Assembly: GCA_016647705.1 (NCBI GenBank)
Contig: CM028329.1
Location: 59,041,231 to 59,105,230 of the forward strand
DNA: 64,000 bases
DNA from: Eucommia ulmoides
Lineage: Eukaryota > Streptophyta > Magnoliopsida > Garryales > Eucommiaceae
Direction: 5' to 3'
Shown: in pieces, positions 34,819 through 46,619 of the stretch
Position numbering within the stretch: the stretch's first letter is position 1
Layout: each line of letters begins with the position of its first letter
Made by a program: the position numbers and the translations under genes
The notes under the pieces: generated by a model
Databases searched by the model: none
Seen by the model: the letters and a program-made list of their open reading frames with translations, nothing else
Told to the model about the DNA's origin: nothing

Positions 34819-35118
34819 ATGGCAAAGATGAACCTTTATGAGGTCATGTCTCATACATACTACCTCAAGATTCCGAAATTATGGTGTCTCAAAATATTGA
34901 AAAACGAATCGGATAACATCAAAAACAATTGTTGCGCATTGAAACGAGAAATAAAACAAATGGAGAAACGGATTCATATAAAACAACAACTTCACAAGAT
35001 TCAGAAGTGCGATGCGCCAAATGCAAACGAGCAGATGTCAAAGTACTTTACTGATCCCAAATACATGGATGACCCAAAACTGTCTGATTACAAAGATAGA
35101 GTTATTCACTACGAATGA
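34819..35118 (+). pseudogene. Unrecognised 99-codon ORF with a predicted coiled coil
   Basis: ATG at 34819; the product reads MAKMNLYEV, then KILKNESDNIKNNCCALKRE and IKQMEKRIHIKQQLHKIQ, and ends DPKLSDYKDRVIHYE. The middle 40 residues have hydrophobic spacing of a coiled coil. It lies 314 bases after the stop of the 34358 frame on the same strand. A gag-like or DNA-transposon accessory protein is possible, but no signature supports it. Confidence 0.35.
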
Positions 35119-36750
35119 ATTGATAAAATTAAGTAGTTATCGATACTAGAAAAGTTCAATGATGGGTAGTATTTTCTAATTTATCTAATGTTTTTTTTCT
35201 ATTTATGATTACTTGTACTTGTTAACGCGTTTAATTTCAATCTAATATTTTAGATTATTTTAAGTTGTTTCGCCTTTAATATTATATTCTTTTATATAAC
35301 TTCTAAAATAAAATTTAATTAATAATTTCAGATATTAAATATTTATAAAAAAAATAAATAGGTAAATTAATAGTTAAAAGTTCCCACCAAATATAACACA
35401 CATAAATTATAAGACATAGAAATATAAGACACATTGAAAAGAAAAACATAAATTATAAGTGACATAAGAAAAAATAATTATACGCATTAGAAAAGAAAAA
35501 AAAAATAAAACATATCCATTACAAGTTACAAAATAATTATAAGGCACACAAATAATTTTCAAAAAAAGTTAATAATTACAAAAAAATCGTCTTAAATTTT
35601 TTTTTCCAAATGATTGAAAGAATATGCACATACAAATTTCTATGTATCATTAATATTCTCCGAATCAATACACAACTTTAACTCCTTTTGATCATTGTTG
35701 AATTAGGTTGCTGAAGATGTGTGGCCTACTAACTTCTCTACTTTTCGACAAGCTACCTAGCCAACTTTCATAATATAAAGCCTATGTATGTATAGCTCTC
35801 ATTATGAAAAGACCTATTACTAAGGAAAAAAAAAAAAAAAAAAAGAATTAAATCATAGATCAATGGAGAAAATATAAATCGATTCATAAAAAATTTAATA
35901 ATTTATAAAATATGAGAATTTAAACAATAACAATTACATGTTTTAAATTATGCACAAATTTTACCAAAAAAAAATATTTTTTGAGAGATACAGTGGGGGT
36001 GGGGTGTGTATGTCGAGGTCTGGGGGGCAGGGGGTTGGAGGCTGCAAAAAGGAGCCCCCATCCTCCTGTTGCAGGGGCTGTCAGCATGGCAACCCCATTT
36101 CTTAAAGTCAGTCATTGTACGGCCAGTTTTAATAAAAAAATAAAATAGCAAATTTTGAATCCGGCCGTAGGAGGGGCGGTCAGCCCTATAATGGGGTTAA
36201 AGTTTAAAGGACCTCTAGTAAGGTATTTTGGCATCTTTTGAACCCTAAAAATGAAAAGAACTTGGTAAAAACCCATAAATAAAGCATAAGAAAAAACAAA
36301 ATTATATAAAGAAAACCTGAAGGAACTATGCGGACCCATAATATAAACTAAATTTGGGCACTATGCCCATGAATAAATAAAAAAGGTATTCGGTGGCAAG
36401 TCCCTTAATTTACCCTTAATTTTAAAAAAGTCTCATGGACGGAATCAACTTGTGTTTTAGTCCCCCCTTCCTATTAAAAGAATGGCGGAAGACCCAATAC
36501 ACGCGCTTGCACTTGTGCAGTTACATGTCACTATTTTGTGTAAATTTTTTGTTAGATGTAAAATATTATTGTACTTTGTGACATGTAACTAATTTGTATG
36601 TAAAAATTTGTTTGATGTAATAAGTATTATATAAATATATGTAGTTTGTAATATGTAACTAAATTTACAGAAATACGTGTAATTAATATTAAACTAATTT
36701 TTGTGTGTAATATTTATTAAATGTCAAAAATATTAAACAAATATACGTAA
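35119..36750. other. AT-rich intergenic sequence
   Basis: No gene is supported. A less AT-rich segment at 35985-36200 contains a GGGGGTGGGGTGTG stretch and a repeated GCAGGGGCTGTCAGC/GGAGGGGCGGTCAGC motif. The segment 36530-36750 repeats GTAACTAATTTGTATGTAAAA-type words that continue after the CACTA element (41487-41600), which confirms that the element split one repeat region. Confidence 0.45.
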
Positions 36751-37489
36751 CACTGCAACAAAAACTACCTATAAGGGCACCTCTGTTGGGACACTATACG
36801 TATTGTGCCCTATAAAGGTATTTTTTGGGGCACAAAAATAGAAGTGTCGCATAAAAATCAATTTGTTAGGACACTATATGTCTTGTGACGTATAAAGGAA
36901 TTTTTTGGGACACTATATGTATTGTGTCCTATAATCAAATATTTAAAGGATGAAAAGTAGTGCCCCAATAGAATTTAATTAGTAATTAAATAAATTAATA
37001 TCTATATATAACGTAAAATGATAGAAAATAGTGTCCTAAAAACATAAACTATATATTAGGGCACAATTTTGTGTCCTATTATAATTTAATTATTTAATTA
37101 TAGATCAATTAATGGTGCCCTAATACATATATTAAAATAAATTAAAAAAATTAAAATAGAAATTAGAGGTCAATTAATGGTGCCCTAATATGTATAATAA
37201 TAAAAAACAAAAAAAAAATAGAATTGAAGTCAACATCAAAACGACGTCGTTTTGTGTTAGCGCCAAAGTGAAAATCCTCTCCCATTCACATATTTTTACA
37301 AGGCCCCTCAAGTACCCTCAGGCTCAACCAACTTCACTCATCTCCATTTCCACCGAATGCTTACCCTTTTTGCAAGTCCTAATTGTCGTAGCCATCGTAG
37401 ACGACAACTCAGTAAAAGGATGAAGCCTTCGTCTTCCACCATTTCGGCTACAGATCTGTCACTATTCCACACCGCAAACAAGATTAGTT

Positions 37490-37842
37490 TCCACCGCTTG
37501 CGAAAGATTTCAAACCCTAAGTGCGCTTTCTACTCTAAATCATTTCTTCCTCTTCCTATTTTCTATTTTTCTGTTTTATTCAGATTATTGTTTCTAATTG
37601 AACAATAAATCTAAATACAAACCTAATTTTGACCTCGTTTTTGTTTCTGTTCATCGTCGTAAGATTGGCTTCCACCACTTGTGAATGATTGCAAACCCTA
37701 GGTGCGATTTCGACTCTAAATCATTTCTTCATCTTCCTATTTTTTATTTTTCTGTTAAATTTTATTCAGATTATTGTTTCTAATTTAACAATAAATCTGA
37801 ATACAAACATAATTTTGACCTCGTTTTTGTTTCTGTTCATCT
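37490..37842 (+). repeat. Tandem duplication (~185 bp) inside the CACTA element
   Basis: The block TTGCGAAAGATT...AACCCTAAGTGCG...TCTACTCTAAATCATTTCTTCCTC...AATAAATCTAAATACAAACC...CTCGTTTTTGTTTCTGTTCATC is repeated with small changes, first copy about 37490-37660 and second about 37675-37842. The blocks look like exon edge plus 5' intron. Confidence 0.8.
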
Positions 37843-38588
37843 GCCTATCTATTTTGTTCCACCTTATTTCTGTTTCTGTTCTTAATATAATTGGACGAGA
37901 AAATGAATACAACATAATTTTGTATTCAGAATTTATGTAGAGATTTATATGTATAGATTTACATCTTATTTATATATTTTATTGTGTGAATTTATAAATT
38001 ATGCACAAATTTGTTTTTTTATTTTTCCCAATTGTGCTCAAATTAACACACACAAAAAAAAAGGTGCCAGTGAAATTTTGGTGTTCCCGCTCTCGTTAAA
38101 GTCCTTTTTTTCATCAACGCTCACTATCTCTCTCTATCGTCTCACCCTCTCTCTCATCCTCACTCTCTCACTCGATCTTCCATAGCCGATCTTCTTCTCT
38201 CTCTCTCCCACCTCCATCGTTTCCATCACCATTGTTTCCATCTCCGACCAGATTTCTCATCGTTATCACTTCGAATCAAAACACCATTGTCGCCGAATCG
38301 ATCTCCTTCGTCGCCCCATTTTCCATCGCCGACCACTCCTCCACCGTCGCCATCTCCAACCAGATCTCTCTCAATTTGACCAAATCTGGCCAAATCAGAG
38401 TTCTCGATTTGGCCAGATCCAGCCAAATTTTCACCGAATGTTCTTTTTCTCTCTATGTTTCTCTCGCGATTTCTTTGTGAAATCTACACGATCAGTGATG
38501 GTGACGTTGTTCGTTTTGGTGGTGGTATTCGCTTTGGTTGTGTTATTTTGTAGTACATTATTTGGTTCGACGGTGTTGAGTGGCTGGC

Positions 38589-38731
38589 GATGACGATTTA
38601 CGCTCCCTTGAGCAGATCTGAGCCTTACCTCACTAAAAATGGAAGGTTGTTCTACCTTGGTGGTTTTATTTTGTCTTCCCTGAGCCTTTCTATCCTTTGT
38701 CTCTCTGATCTTCACTCCCTATCTAAAATGG
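38589..38731 (+). pseudogene. Exon-like segment in CACTA element (candidate first exon)
   Basis: ATG at 38589 starts a frame MTIYAPLSRSEPYLTKNG then RLFYLGGFILSSLSLSILCL and SDLHSLSKM, ending at ATG/GTAAGT near 38730. It contains a short hydrophobic stretch. It follows CT-rich leader-like sequence (38100-38400). Captured host sequence is the likely origin; the source gene is not identified. Confidence 0.3.
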
Positions 38732-40297
38732 TAAGTTTTCTTCATCATCAATGTGTTTCAAGGTGATAGTTCCTTTTGTTTTGTGTTACCAAATGTTATA
38801 GTCTTTTTCCAATTCTGTTTCGGTGTTTAATTGCCCCAATATGAAGGCGATATCTCTTGATTTTTCTCGCCAAGAGAATGATGGCACAAATCTTATTACA
38901 ATGGCGGAAGGTTTTGGAAGAAGTTGTCCCAGATTACAAAACACGCACATTATTTCGGTTTACCTTTCTCATACCGTTGTTCTTGCCTTTACAGTTGCAA
39001 ATTTGAGGTCTGAATTTATGCTTGAAATAAAAATTGATTAATTAATTTTCTATTACACAATTTTGTTATGCTTATAGATCTCGATTATTATGTGTTTTAG
39101 TTTAGATACATCATCGTCGATTATTTTAATCCATCGTCTTAACAGCTTTGGCATCCATTCGGTTAATTTTCAGATCAACGTCGATTAATCCATTGTTGAT
39201 TATCTATTTCAGGTTTGTCATCGATTTGGTTCAAGTTCGTGTTTATTTATTGTTTTTGTTTAATGTTTTGTTTTACTTCCATGTTCTCTTTGATTAATCC
39301 ATCGTCGTCGATTAATCCATCGCTGATTATGTATTTCAGGTTTGCCAACGATTTGGTTTAGAAATTTCAGGTATCATTTTGATGTTCAACCCTAATTTCT
39401 CCTAATTTCCGAACTTAGTGTCGAAACAGAAATTTCATCTATCATTCCTCCTAATTTCCCCTAATTAGTGTTTGTGTTTACAATAGTGTTTCTGTTTGCA
39501 TCTCAGAAATTTCAGCTATCATTTTCCCTAATTTCCCATAATTAGTGTTTCTATATACATTGTGTTCTTCATTTGTGTTTCAGTTAGTGTTTCTATTTTT
39601 GTTTAGTGTTTTTGTTTATTGTTTCTGTTTAGCGTTTGCTTAGTTTTTTCTTAGATCATAAACGCTTAAACAGAAACAGGGAACACAATCGAAACATATT
39701 ATTTATTGGTTCCCAAAATTCATTCTATTTTTTCTGTTTAGCGTTTGTTAAGTGTTTTTTTTTTTTAGTGTTTTGTTTAGTGTTTGTTTAGTTTCTTATT
39801 AAACATAAACACTCTATGGAGAGAATTAGTGTTTTGTTGATTTTTCATTTTAATTGCTTTGAATTAGTGGCATTTCAATTTGATTCTCTTCAGGTTTAGC
39901 CTTCGTAGTCAATTTTCAATCTCGTTTCTGATATGTGGATAACTAGATAAGTACTTCTGTGTGCTTGCAATCTCGTTTCTGTTTCTGTCCCAGAATCTGT
40001 TTTCTTCCAGGTTTTGCTTCTGTTTTTCTCATTCTACTGCAGTTGCTTTTTTCGATTTTGTGTTGTTTCTGTGCACTGTTTCAGTTATGTTCCCATTCTC
40101 TTTCCTTGTTTCTGTGCTAATATATGAGAAAACAGTGAGACGCAAAATTTATGTGCAATGTTTCCGTTTTGTGTTATTTCGGTTCAATTTTTTGATACCT
40201 AGGTTTTCCGTGTGCCGCAAGGTTGCATATTGACTTGGATTAAGTTGACGAAAATTCTCTTGTTTCAACTTAACCTAATTCTTTATCGTTTCCATAG

Positions 40298-40363
40298 GAA
40301 CCTGTCCTACCTGGTACTTACCTCCGTGCTCAAGCTATCGGGTTGATGCGTATGATTGATCAG
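40298..40363 (+). pseudogene. Captured internal exon in CACTA element
   Basis: A 66-base segment is bounded by TTTCCATAG and CAGGTAATA, good 3' and 5' splice sites, and is open in frame for 22 codons: EPVLPGTYLRAQAIGLMRM then IDQ. Codon use and composition differ sharply from the T-rich, intron-like flanks. I do not recognise the parent protein. Confidence 0.5.
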
Positions 40364-40500
40364 GTAATAACTCTTCTACATGCAGTTGTTTGTTTGTTTG
40401 TTTTTTTGAAAAAAAAGAACATTTTGTTCTGCTTCAAGAGGTTCTTGAGCAAACAAAAATCAGGCGGACTATATAAACATTTGATTCGATCAAATCTTCT

Positions 40501-40633
40501 AAGGTAGTGTTTGGGAGCACAGAATTGAAGCCATGGAATTGGAATTTGAAACTAAAGCATGCAAAATTTAATTTAATTTTACATTCATTTTCGAATTTCA
40601 AAGCTTTATTTCCATGCAACCAAACACTACCTT
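40501..40633. mobile_element. 133-bp MITE nested in the CACTA element
   Basis: Terminal inverted repeats AAGGTAGTGTTTGG and CCAAACACTACCTT are perfect over 14 bases. The superfamily is unsettled: the flanks allow a TA duplication (TA before AGG, TA after CCT), but no longer TSD is clear. No coding capacity. Confidence 0.75.
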
Positions 40634-41489
40634 AAGTAAATGTCCAAGTCCCTGGTTAAATGGGATGAATGTCTAATTAGACTTTATGAACTTTTCGTAA
40701 CAATTAGTGATGCCATTAGAGCACCTATTGCATCTCTTTGGTATGTTTGTTTTGAATATTATGAATTTTGTTGTATATTATTAAGAATTACAACTTATTG
40801 ATTCTTTATGTATATGTTTTGTTTATATAGGTTTCTTTGATTGAAGATTGAATGTATCGATGAAGACATTATTTTTTGGTTAATGGGTAATGCTTTATGA
40901 TTCATTCCTCATTGTTAGATGATGGTTTTCTTTAGTTAGGTTGGTCTTTTCTATTTTGTGTATTTTCGGGGTTTTTAATTCCCCATTTTTAATACAAAAA
41001 TTTGACTTCTTTATGTATTTTGTATTGTGAAGAATTTTTAGTTTTTATTGTTTAGATTTAGATTATTTTAATATTTAAAATAATTTTAAATTATATAAAA
41101 AAATAATTTAAATACTTTTTGAGACACTAAAAATTGTCCTTATTTAAAAAATAATTTATATTTAAATACTCTTTGACAATTTCGCAACACATTCTTGTGT
41201 CCTAATAGAGATTTTTCATAACTCTTTGTAGTGCTCTAATATAAATAATTTAAAAAATATAAAATGTTATAGAGACAATATATGATATCCTAATAACTAT
41301 CTTATAGAACACTTATTATTGCTTTAACAAGTTCAAACAAAAAGGGCAATATATAGTGCCCTTATAACCTATTGGGACGTTTTTTTACAGGGCACCAGTC
41401 TAAGTATCCCAAAAAGCCCAAGTGTCGTAATAGGGGCTATATCGCAACACTTTTTCATGTCCCGATATGCCAATTTTGTTATAGTATAA

Positions 41490-42700
41490 TTTGGAATATG
41501 TAACTAATATTACACAAGTACATGTAACTAATATGACACAGATATAATACAATTAATTATTAAGTTGTAATTAATATTAGTTAGATGTAACTAATATTCA
41601 CTATAATTCAAATTTACTTACCAAAGTTTTATTTACAATCCACTAAAACTCAAGTAAAATTCAATTTAAAAAACTAAATCAAAATTTATGTTTTAAGCGG
41701 GATTTTTTTTAAATTATATCTGTTATTTGAGACTAATGGCCACTCCATAAGAAAGAAGCCATGGGTATAGGATGATGTCATAAAAAAATAATAGAAAAGA
41801 AAAAATGAACTAGAAAGATACTGAAAGAAAACTTTGTCAAAGTTACCAAATAACATTCAGAACAAAAATAAAAGAGAGAGTTTCAATAAGCTTTCTTCCA
41901 GCTTTTGATTTACATTTTTGATTTACTTTGTCAAAAGCTTTCTTTCCCGTTTTTAAGCGTGGCTTGAGTCATGAGAAAAACCGGCACCCGTTTCAATATG
42001 CTTTCTTCAAGCTTTTAATTTACATTTTTGATTTAGCTGTGGAATACAGAGATGAGAAGGTAAATCTAGAGAGAGAACCATTGAAGAAGATAAAATTTTT
42101 CGGCAAGGTGGGGGTGGATTTTTTCTGACGATATATATGGGGGTGAGGTTGTTGTTGAGGCAAGTTGAGAGTGGGGAAGGGTGGGATTATCATTATATTT
42201 TAATTTGTTAAAATAAAGGTATAAAAAAATATAGAAGTAAAAAATAATTTTTTTTTTGAGTAGGGATATTTGTAAATTTTTGAAAAAATAAAAAGATTGA
42301 CAAAATATATTTAAAAAAAAGGACATTTATATTTTTAAATTTACCTTTTGTAAAAAAAAAAAAATCAAATAAAACAGAAACTTGGCGAATAAGTCATCCC
42401 ATGCGTACCAAGTCATATATGTTCGGGTTTTTTGTAAATATATACAGCTGAAATTAATACGAAAAGTGCAATATTTTGTTATAGACCAATTACGCCTGTC
42501 ATCCACACGGCAATCTACACGGATAGCGATAGATAACATATGAAGAAAAGGGGTAATTTCCCATACTAAAATAAGGCCTCTTCTCCTTCTCCATGTAAAG
42601 ACTTCTTCTATTGTTGAATTCATTCAAATTTCTGACTTTTTCCTTCTATTGTTATTGTTTTTTTCACTTTGACGTTATCGTGTTTTGCAAATCACAATGT
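41490..42700. other. Upstream intergenic region of the peptidase gene
   Basis: It holds a ~110-bp duplication (TTTCAATA.GCTTTCTTC.AGCTTTT.ATTTACATTTTTGATTTA at about 41881 and 41991) and a GGTGGGGGTGG-containing repeat shared with 20290-20410. From 42310 on it becomes proximal promoter sequence. No ORF is supported. Confidence 0.5.
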
Positions 42701-42710
42701 ACTATAAAAA
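42701..42710 (+). promoter_or_regulatory. Putative TATA box of the peptidase gene
   Basis: ACTATAAAAA lies 125-134 bases upstream of the ATG. The intervening leader ends with a 26-base A tract and a T tract just before AGCC-ATG. Confidence 0.5.
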
Positions 42711-42834
42711 AACAATTCCCTCACTTCCATAGCCGATCAACTTTCAATTTCCAAAACGCAGACAAAACAAAAAAAAAAAAAAAAAAAAAAAAATCAATCA
42801 CAAAGAAATTCATTTATTCTTTTTTTTTTTAGCC

Positions 42835-45206
42835 ATGAAATCTCAATATCAATTGCTTTCACCGTTTTTATACTTCTTCCTATCGATGACCTCCATTCTG
42901 GCGGTGGATCACCGGCCTCGGCCGTTCGGAAGATCAAGTCTCAGGGAACAAAACGACGCTCTGGCGCTGGTTCCGCTGGATTTCCAGACCCATTTTTATG
43001 AACAGACGTTGGATCATTTTAACTACGGGCCGGAAAGTTACGTCACTTTCAAGCAAAGGTACGTCGTGAATTCCAAGTACTGGGGTGGCGCGGCGGCAAA
43101 GGCGCCCATCTTTGTTTATCTCGGTGCGGAAGCGGCGTTGGACGATGATCTTCTTGGGATTGGGTTTCTGAATGAGAATGCTCCTCATTTTAAAGCTCTT
43201 GTGGTTTACATCGAGGTAAAACCCAGAGATTTTTCTTTTTAAAATGATAGGGTAAAGTCTTGTTTTGAAAAAAATGGCGGTTGTGTTTATTGAAAACATG
43301 TGCTAATAATTCATTGGTTTTTCTTTGCAGCATCGTTTCTACGGGCAATCAGTTCCATTTGGATCATTTATAGAAGCGATTCAAAATGACACTGTCCGTG
43401 GTTATTTCAATTCGGCTCAAGCATTAGCTGACTATGCCGAGGTGTTACTGCACCTCAAGAAACAGTTATCGGCAGATAACTCTCCGATCATTGTCGTCGG
43501 CGGATCTTACGGCGGAAGTAAGTCAAATGAAAAATACTTGTCCCTTGTCCTCCTTTTCTCTCTCTATCTTCTCTCTCTAAAAATGGGGTGGGTTTGTGAA
43601 ATTTGCAGTGCTAGCTGCATGGTTTCGGCTGAAGTATCCACACATTGCGGTGGGAGCTCTTGCATCCTCGGCTCCTCTTCTCTACTTCGATAACATAACC
43701 CGACAAGATGGATATTATTCGGTTGTCACAAACGATTTTAAGGTAATTAAATTTAAAACAATAATTCCAATTATTATTTTTATTTTCTTTGAAGTAATTA
43801 TAATGATAAAGTTTTCGTGGATATTAATGTTGCAGGAAGCAAGCGAGAGGTGCTACGAAACTATAAAGCAATCGTGGTCCGAAATCGATAGAGTTGCTGA
43901 GGAGCCCAATGGCCTATCCATCCTCACCCGAAGATTCAAGACTTGCACGTAAATAACTACCCTTTGACTTGTCCATATTTCGGATAAATCCCCTAAAGTT
44001 TTGAGAATAACACTTTTTTGATAAAATGTAACTATTAATCCCCAATAATCTTTCTTTTTTTTTTTTTTTTTTTTACGGTAAGATGTGTTCAGGTCAACAA
44101 ACACGCACCTCGACTAATCGCCTCATCATATGATCTTAAGAGTGCACTCCTTCATATTGGTCTGATACATTTATGATTAAGTTCAAAATTTAATTCCAAG
44201 AATACTTGTCAGAAGAGTTAAACTTTGGCTGACAACGGAAAGTGACATCTCCCCTTAGCCTTTTAACACCATCTATCTCTCTCCTCCTCCAAATCCCAAT
44301 ATCTTTTCTCTCCAATAAATTGAACTACCATCAACCATAGATCGAGATAATAAAAGGGAGAAATTTTGGTCGAAATTGAGCGATGTAAGATTTATTTGTC
44401 AAAAATTAAATGGTCAACGTGATATACGGACAAAATTTATTGGATTTAAGTGAAGTTAACCCAAAATATTGGCATTTAAAATAAAATAATTATTTCAAGA
44501 GTTCTAAGTTAGATTATTTCTTTCTTGATCATTTCAGACGCTTGAACAAGTCTTATGACTTGAAGGACTACTTGGACTCCATGTACTCTAAAGCGGCCCA
44601 ATATAACGCGCCACCAAAATACCCGGTCACCGGAATATGCGATGCCATTGACGGAGCCCCCGAAGGAACGGATGTTCTTGGACGGATTTTTGCCGGAGTT
44701 GTTGCTTTTAAAGGGGATAAATCTTGTTACGATACCAACGAAGGCAAATATTTCAGTGAAACAAACGTGGGGTGGTCTTGGCAGGTAAATTATACTTTGC
44801 AAGCCTAATTATGCTTTTATTTCAAATTTAGTCCCTAAACTATTTATTTTTACAATTTAACCTAAAAATATAGTTCTGGGATTAAAACATCAAAATTTAG
44901 CAGGACTTGAAGGGTCAATTTTTGTTTCCCTCATTAAATCACTGCTAATCGTTCTTTTATATATAACCCATATCCTCACAAACTAATTAAATTTGGGTGG
45001 TTATTTTTGCAGCGGTGTAGCGAAATGGTGATGCCCATAGTCCACGGAGTCGACGATACTATGTTCCCACCGGAACGATTCGATCTTAAGAGCTTCATCA
45101 CCCAATGCCAAAGCACGTTCGGCGTTTCCCCTCGACCTCATTGGATCACCAACAACTACGGAGGCCAAGTAAGTCTATTTTTCCTTGGTTTTTGCATTTA
45201 ATTTCC

Positions 45207-45255
<49 letters not shown>

Positions 45256-45771
45256 CATGTGTTGAACTTTTTTTTGGTGCCAAATTACAGGATATAAAAT
45301 TGGTCCTCCAGAGGTTTGCGAGCAATATAATTTTCTCCAATGGCTTGAAAGATCCTTACAGTAGCGGCGGGTAAATACTTTTCATTTTTTTATACATTTA
45401 ATAGATTTTTTTGTCTAACATACATATTTTGAAAATTATATACAAATGGTTTACCTTTTTATTTTTTCACGGCTAGGGTTTTGGAGAACATATCAGATAG
45501 CATAATTGCGGTCGTTACGGCTAATGGTACGTATATGAACACATGCTAACCTTATGAAAGATAAAAGAAAATCCATTATGGGAAAAAAATATTGAAATCT
45601 TAATTAAAGAGAATATGAATTTAATTATATGCAGGATCACATGCATTGGATATACTTCCTTCAAGAGAAAGTGATCCAAAATGGCTAGTGATGCAAAGAC
45701 AAATAGAGGTGAATATCATAGAAGGATGGATCAGAAAGTACAATGCTGATATTGGTGAATTCAGACAATAA
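42835..45771 (+). CDS. Lysosomal Pro-X carboxypeptidase-like serine peptidase (family S28), nine exons
   Basis: Exons by splice-site inspection: 42835-43215, 43331-43517, 43609-43742, 43836-43948, 44538-44784, 45013-45168, 45291-45370, 45477-45526 and 45635-45771. All introns are GT-AG and phases join cleanly to give 494 residues, the usual S28 length. The N terminus has a signal-peptide-like hydrophobic stretch (residues 8-24), so secretory or vacuolar/lysosomal location is expected. [11 protein letters not shown] and QRYVVN match the conserved S28 start. The nucleophile motif GGSYGG places Ser186; SNGLKDPYS places Asp427; NGSHALD places His452. The family removes a residue after proline from C termini (Pro-X) or dipeptides; the Pro-X reading is by overall resemblance. 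At the His site the residue after His is Ala, whereas many members have two histidines. Intron 4 is long (589 bp) and intron 6 holds a TA tract. It looks intact and expressed; no paralogue is seen in the window. Confidence 0.93.
45211..45253. repeat. TA tract in intron 6 of the peptidase gene
   Basis: About 42 bases of TA repeat lie between the donor at 45169 and the acceptor at 45290. Confidence 0.95.
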
Positions 45772-46049
45772 ATTTGATGTTGAATACAGATCGAAGAGGC
45801 CTACCCATTCTTTTTTTCATGAAAAATACTTGGACAAATTTTCTAATTTTTTTTTTTTTTTTTGGTTCCATTCATTCATTCATTCATTCGTTAGTTAGTT
45901 CATTCATTTTCTTTTTCATCCGCAAAAAGGAATTTGCTGATACAAAGGTATCAAGCTGCCATGATACTACTCAAAGTGTATACGAACCTAACTTGTAAAT
46001 GTAGTCACTCTGTAAAGTCAAAATCATAATGAATTGTACAATGCTATCT

Positions 46050-46085
46050 TTTGAATAATATTGTTCTTTTTGTATTCAATGTGAT
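46050..46085 (+). terminator. Putative polyadenylation region of the peptidase gene
   Basis: TTGAATAATATTGTTC (AATAAT hexamer variant) followed by T-rich TTTTTGTATTC lies about 285 bases after the stop codon, a normal plant 3' UTR length. Confidence 0.4.
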
Positions 46086-46369
46086 TATTGCAATCCAGGT
46101 TACTCTGTTTTATTTTTTTAGTTGTTGGTGGAAATTCATAATCATGACACTAACTAGTAAAAATTTATAACTAAATAAATACTTTAGTTTTAGTCTCATT
46201 CAATAAGGGTTGTGTCGCCAACCGCTGCCCATCAAACTCTACGTGTCGGATTTCGGCTAACGCCGACTTCTTGTCACTAGTTGTCGGATTTTTTTTAATT
46301 ACATTTAACTATTTTTTTTAGTTACATCTATTAATATACTTTCTTTATATATATAAATCAGGATATATT

Positions 46370-46600
46370 TATATTTTGAGACATTTTGAACCGTCGGATC
46401 GAATATCTGACGATTGAGATTACATTTGGAGACATTTTGGGCCCTTGGATCGAATATTCAACGATCTAGATTAAATGATACCAATAGACATTTTTTGTCA
46501 TCCGATCAGATTAAATCAAGGGTTGAGACTTTTATCATTTTTGACCGTGGGATCGTTTCGTTTCGATCCAACGGTTGTGGTTGACTATGTTTTTTAAAAA
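46370..46600 (+). repeat. CGGATCGAATAT repeat, copy 1 (copy 2 at 50925-51085)
   Basis: Both copies share, in order, TTTTGAGA.ATTTT.AACC, GGATCGAATATC, GAGATTA, ATCAGAT and TTTTTGACCGT.GGATCG...GATC.AACGGT..TGGT. Copy 1 also repeats the first part twice internally (46376 and 46423). Each copy is followed within 100-200 bases by CT-rich leader-like sequence, so the repeat may be a promoter-side module. Confidence 0.7.
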
Positions 46601-46619
46601 TCTCTCAAGTCACAACACT

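Larger units (their letters stand above)
36751..41486. mobile_element. CACTA (En/Spm-like) element carrying exon-like host sequence
   Basis: The left end reads CACTGCAACAAAAACTACC; the right end, reverse complemented, reads TACTATAACAAAATTGGC (first base changed from the expected C). TAA flanks both sides (36748-36750 and 41487-41489), the 3-bp TSD of CACTA elements. Both ends hold many subterminal repeats of the type GGGACACTATACGTATTGTGCC and GTGTCCTAATAG. The 4.7-kb interior lacks any recognisable transposase and instead has UTR-like CT-rich sequence, exon-like segments with splice sites and duplicated intron-like blocks. It reads as a non-autonomous element that picked up a gene fragment. 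Confidence 0.8.

Noticed and set aside
42934..43299. 121-codon frame on the minus strand
   Set aside because: It is antisense to exon 1 of the peptidase gene, whose plus-strand frame has a signal peptide and conserved S28 motifs.
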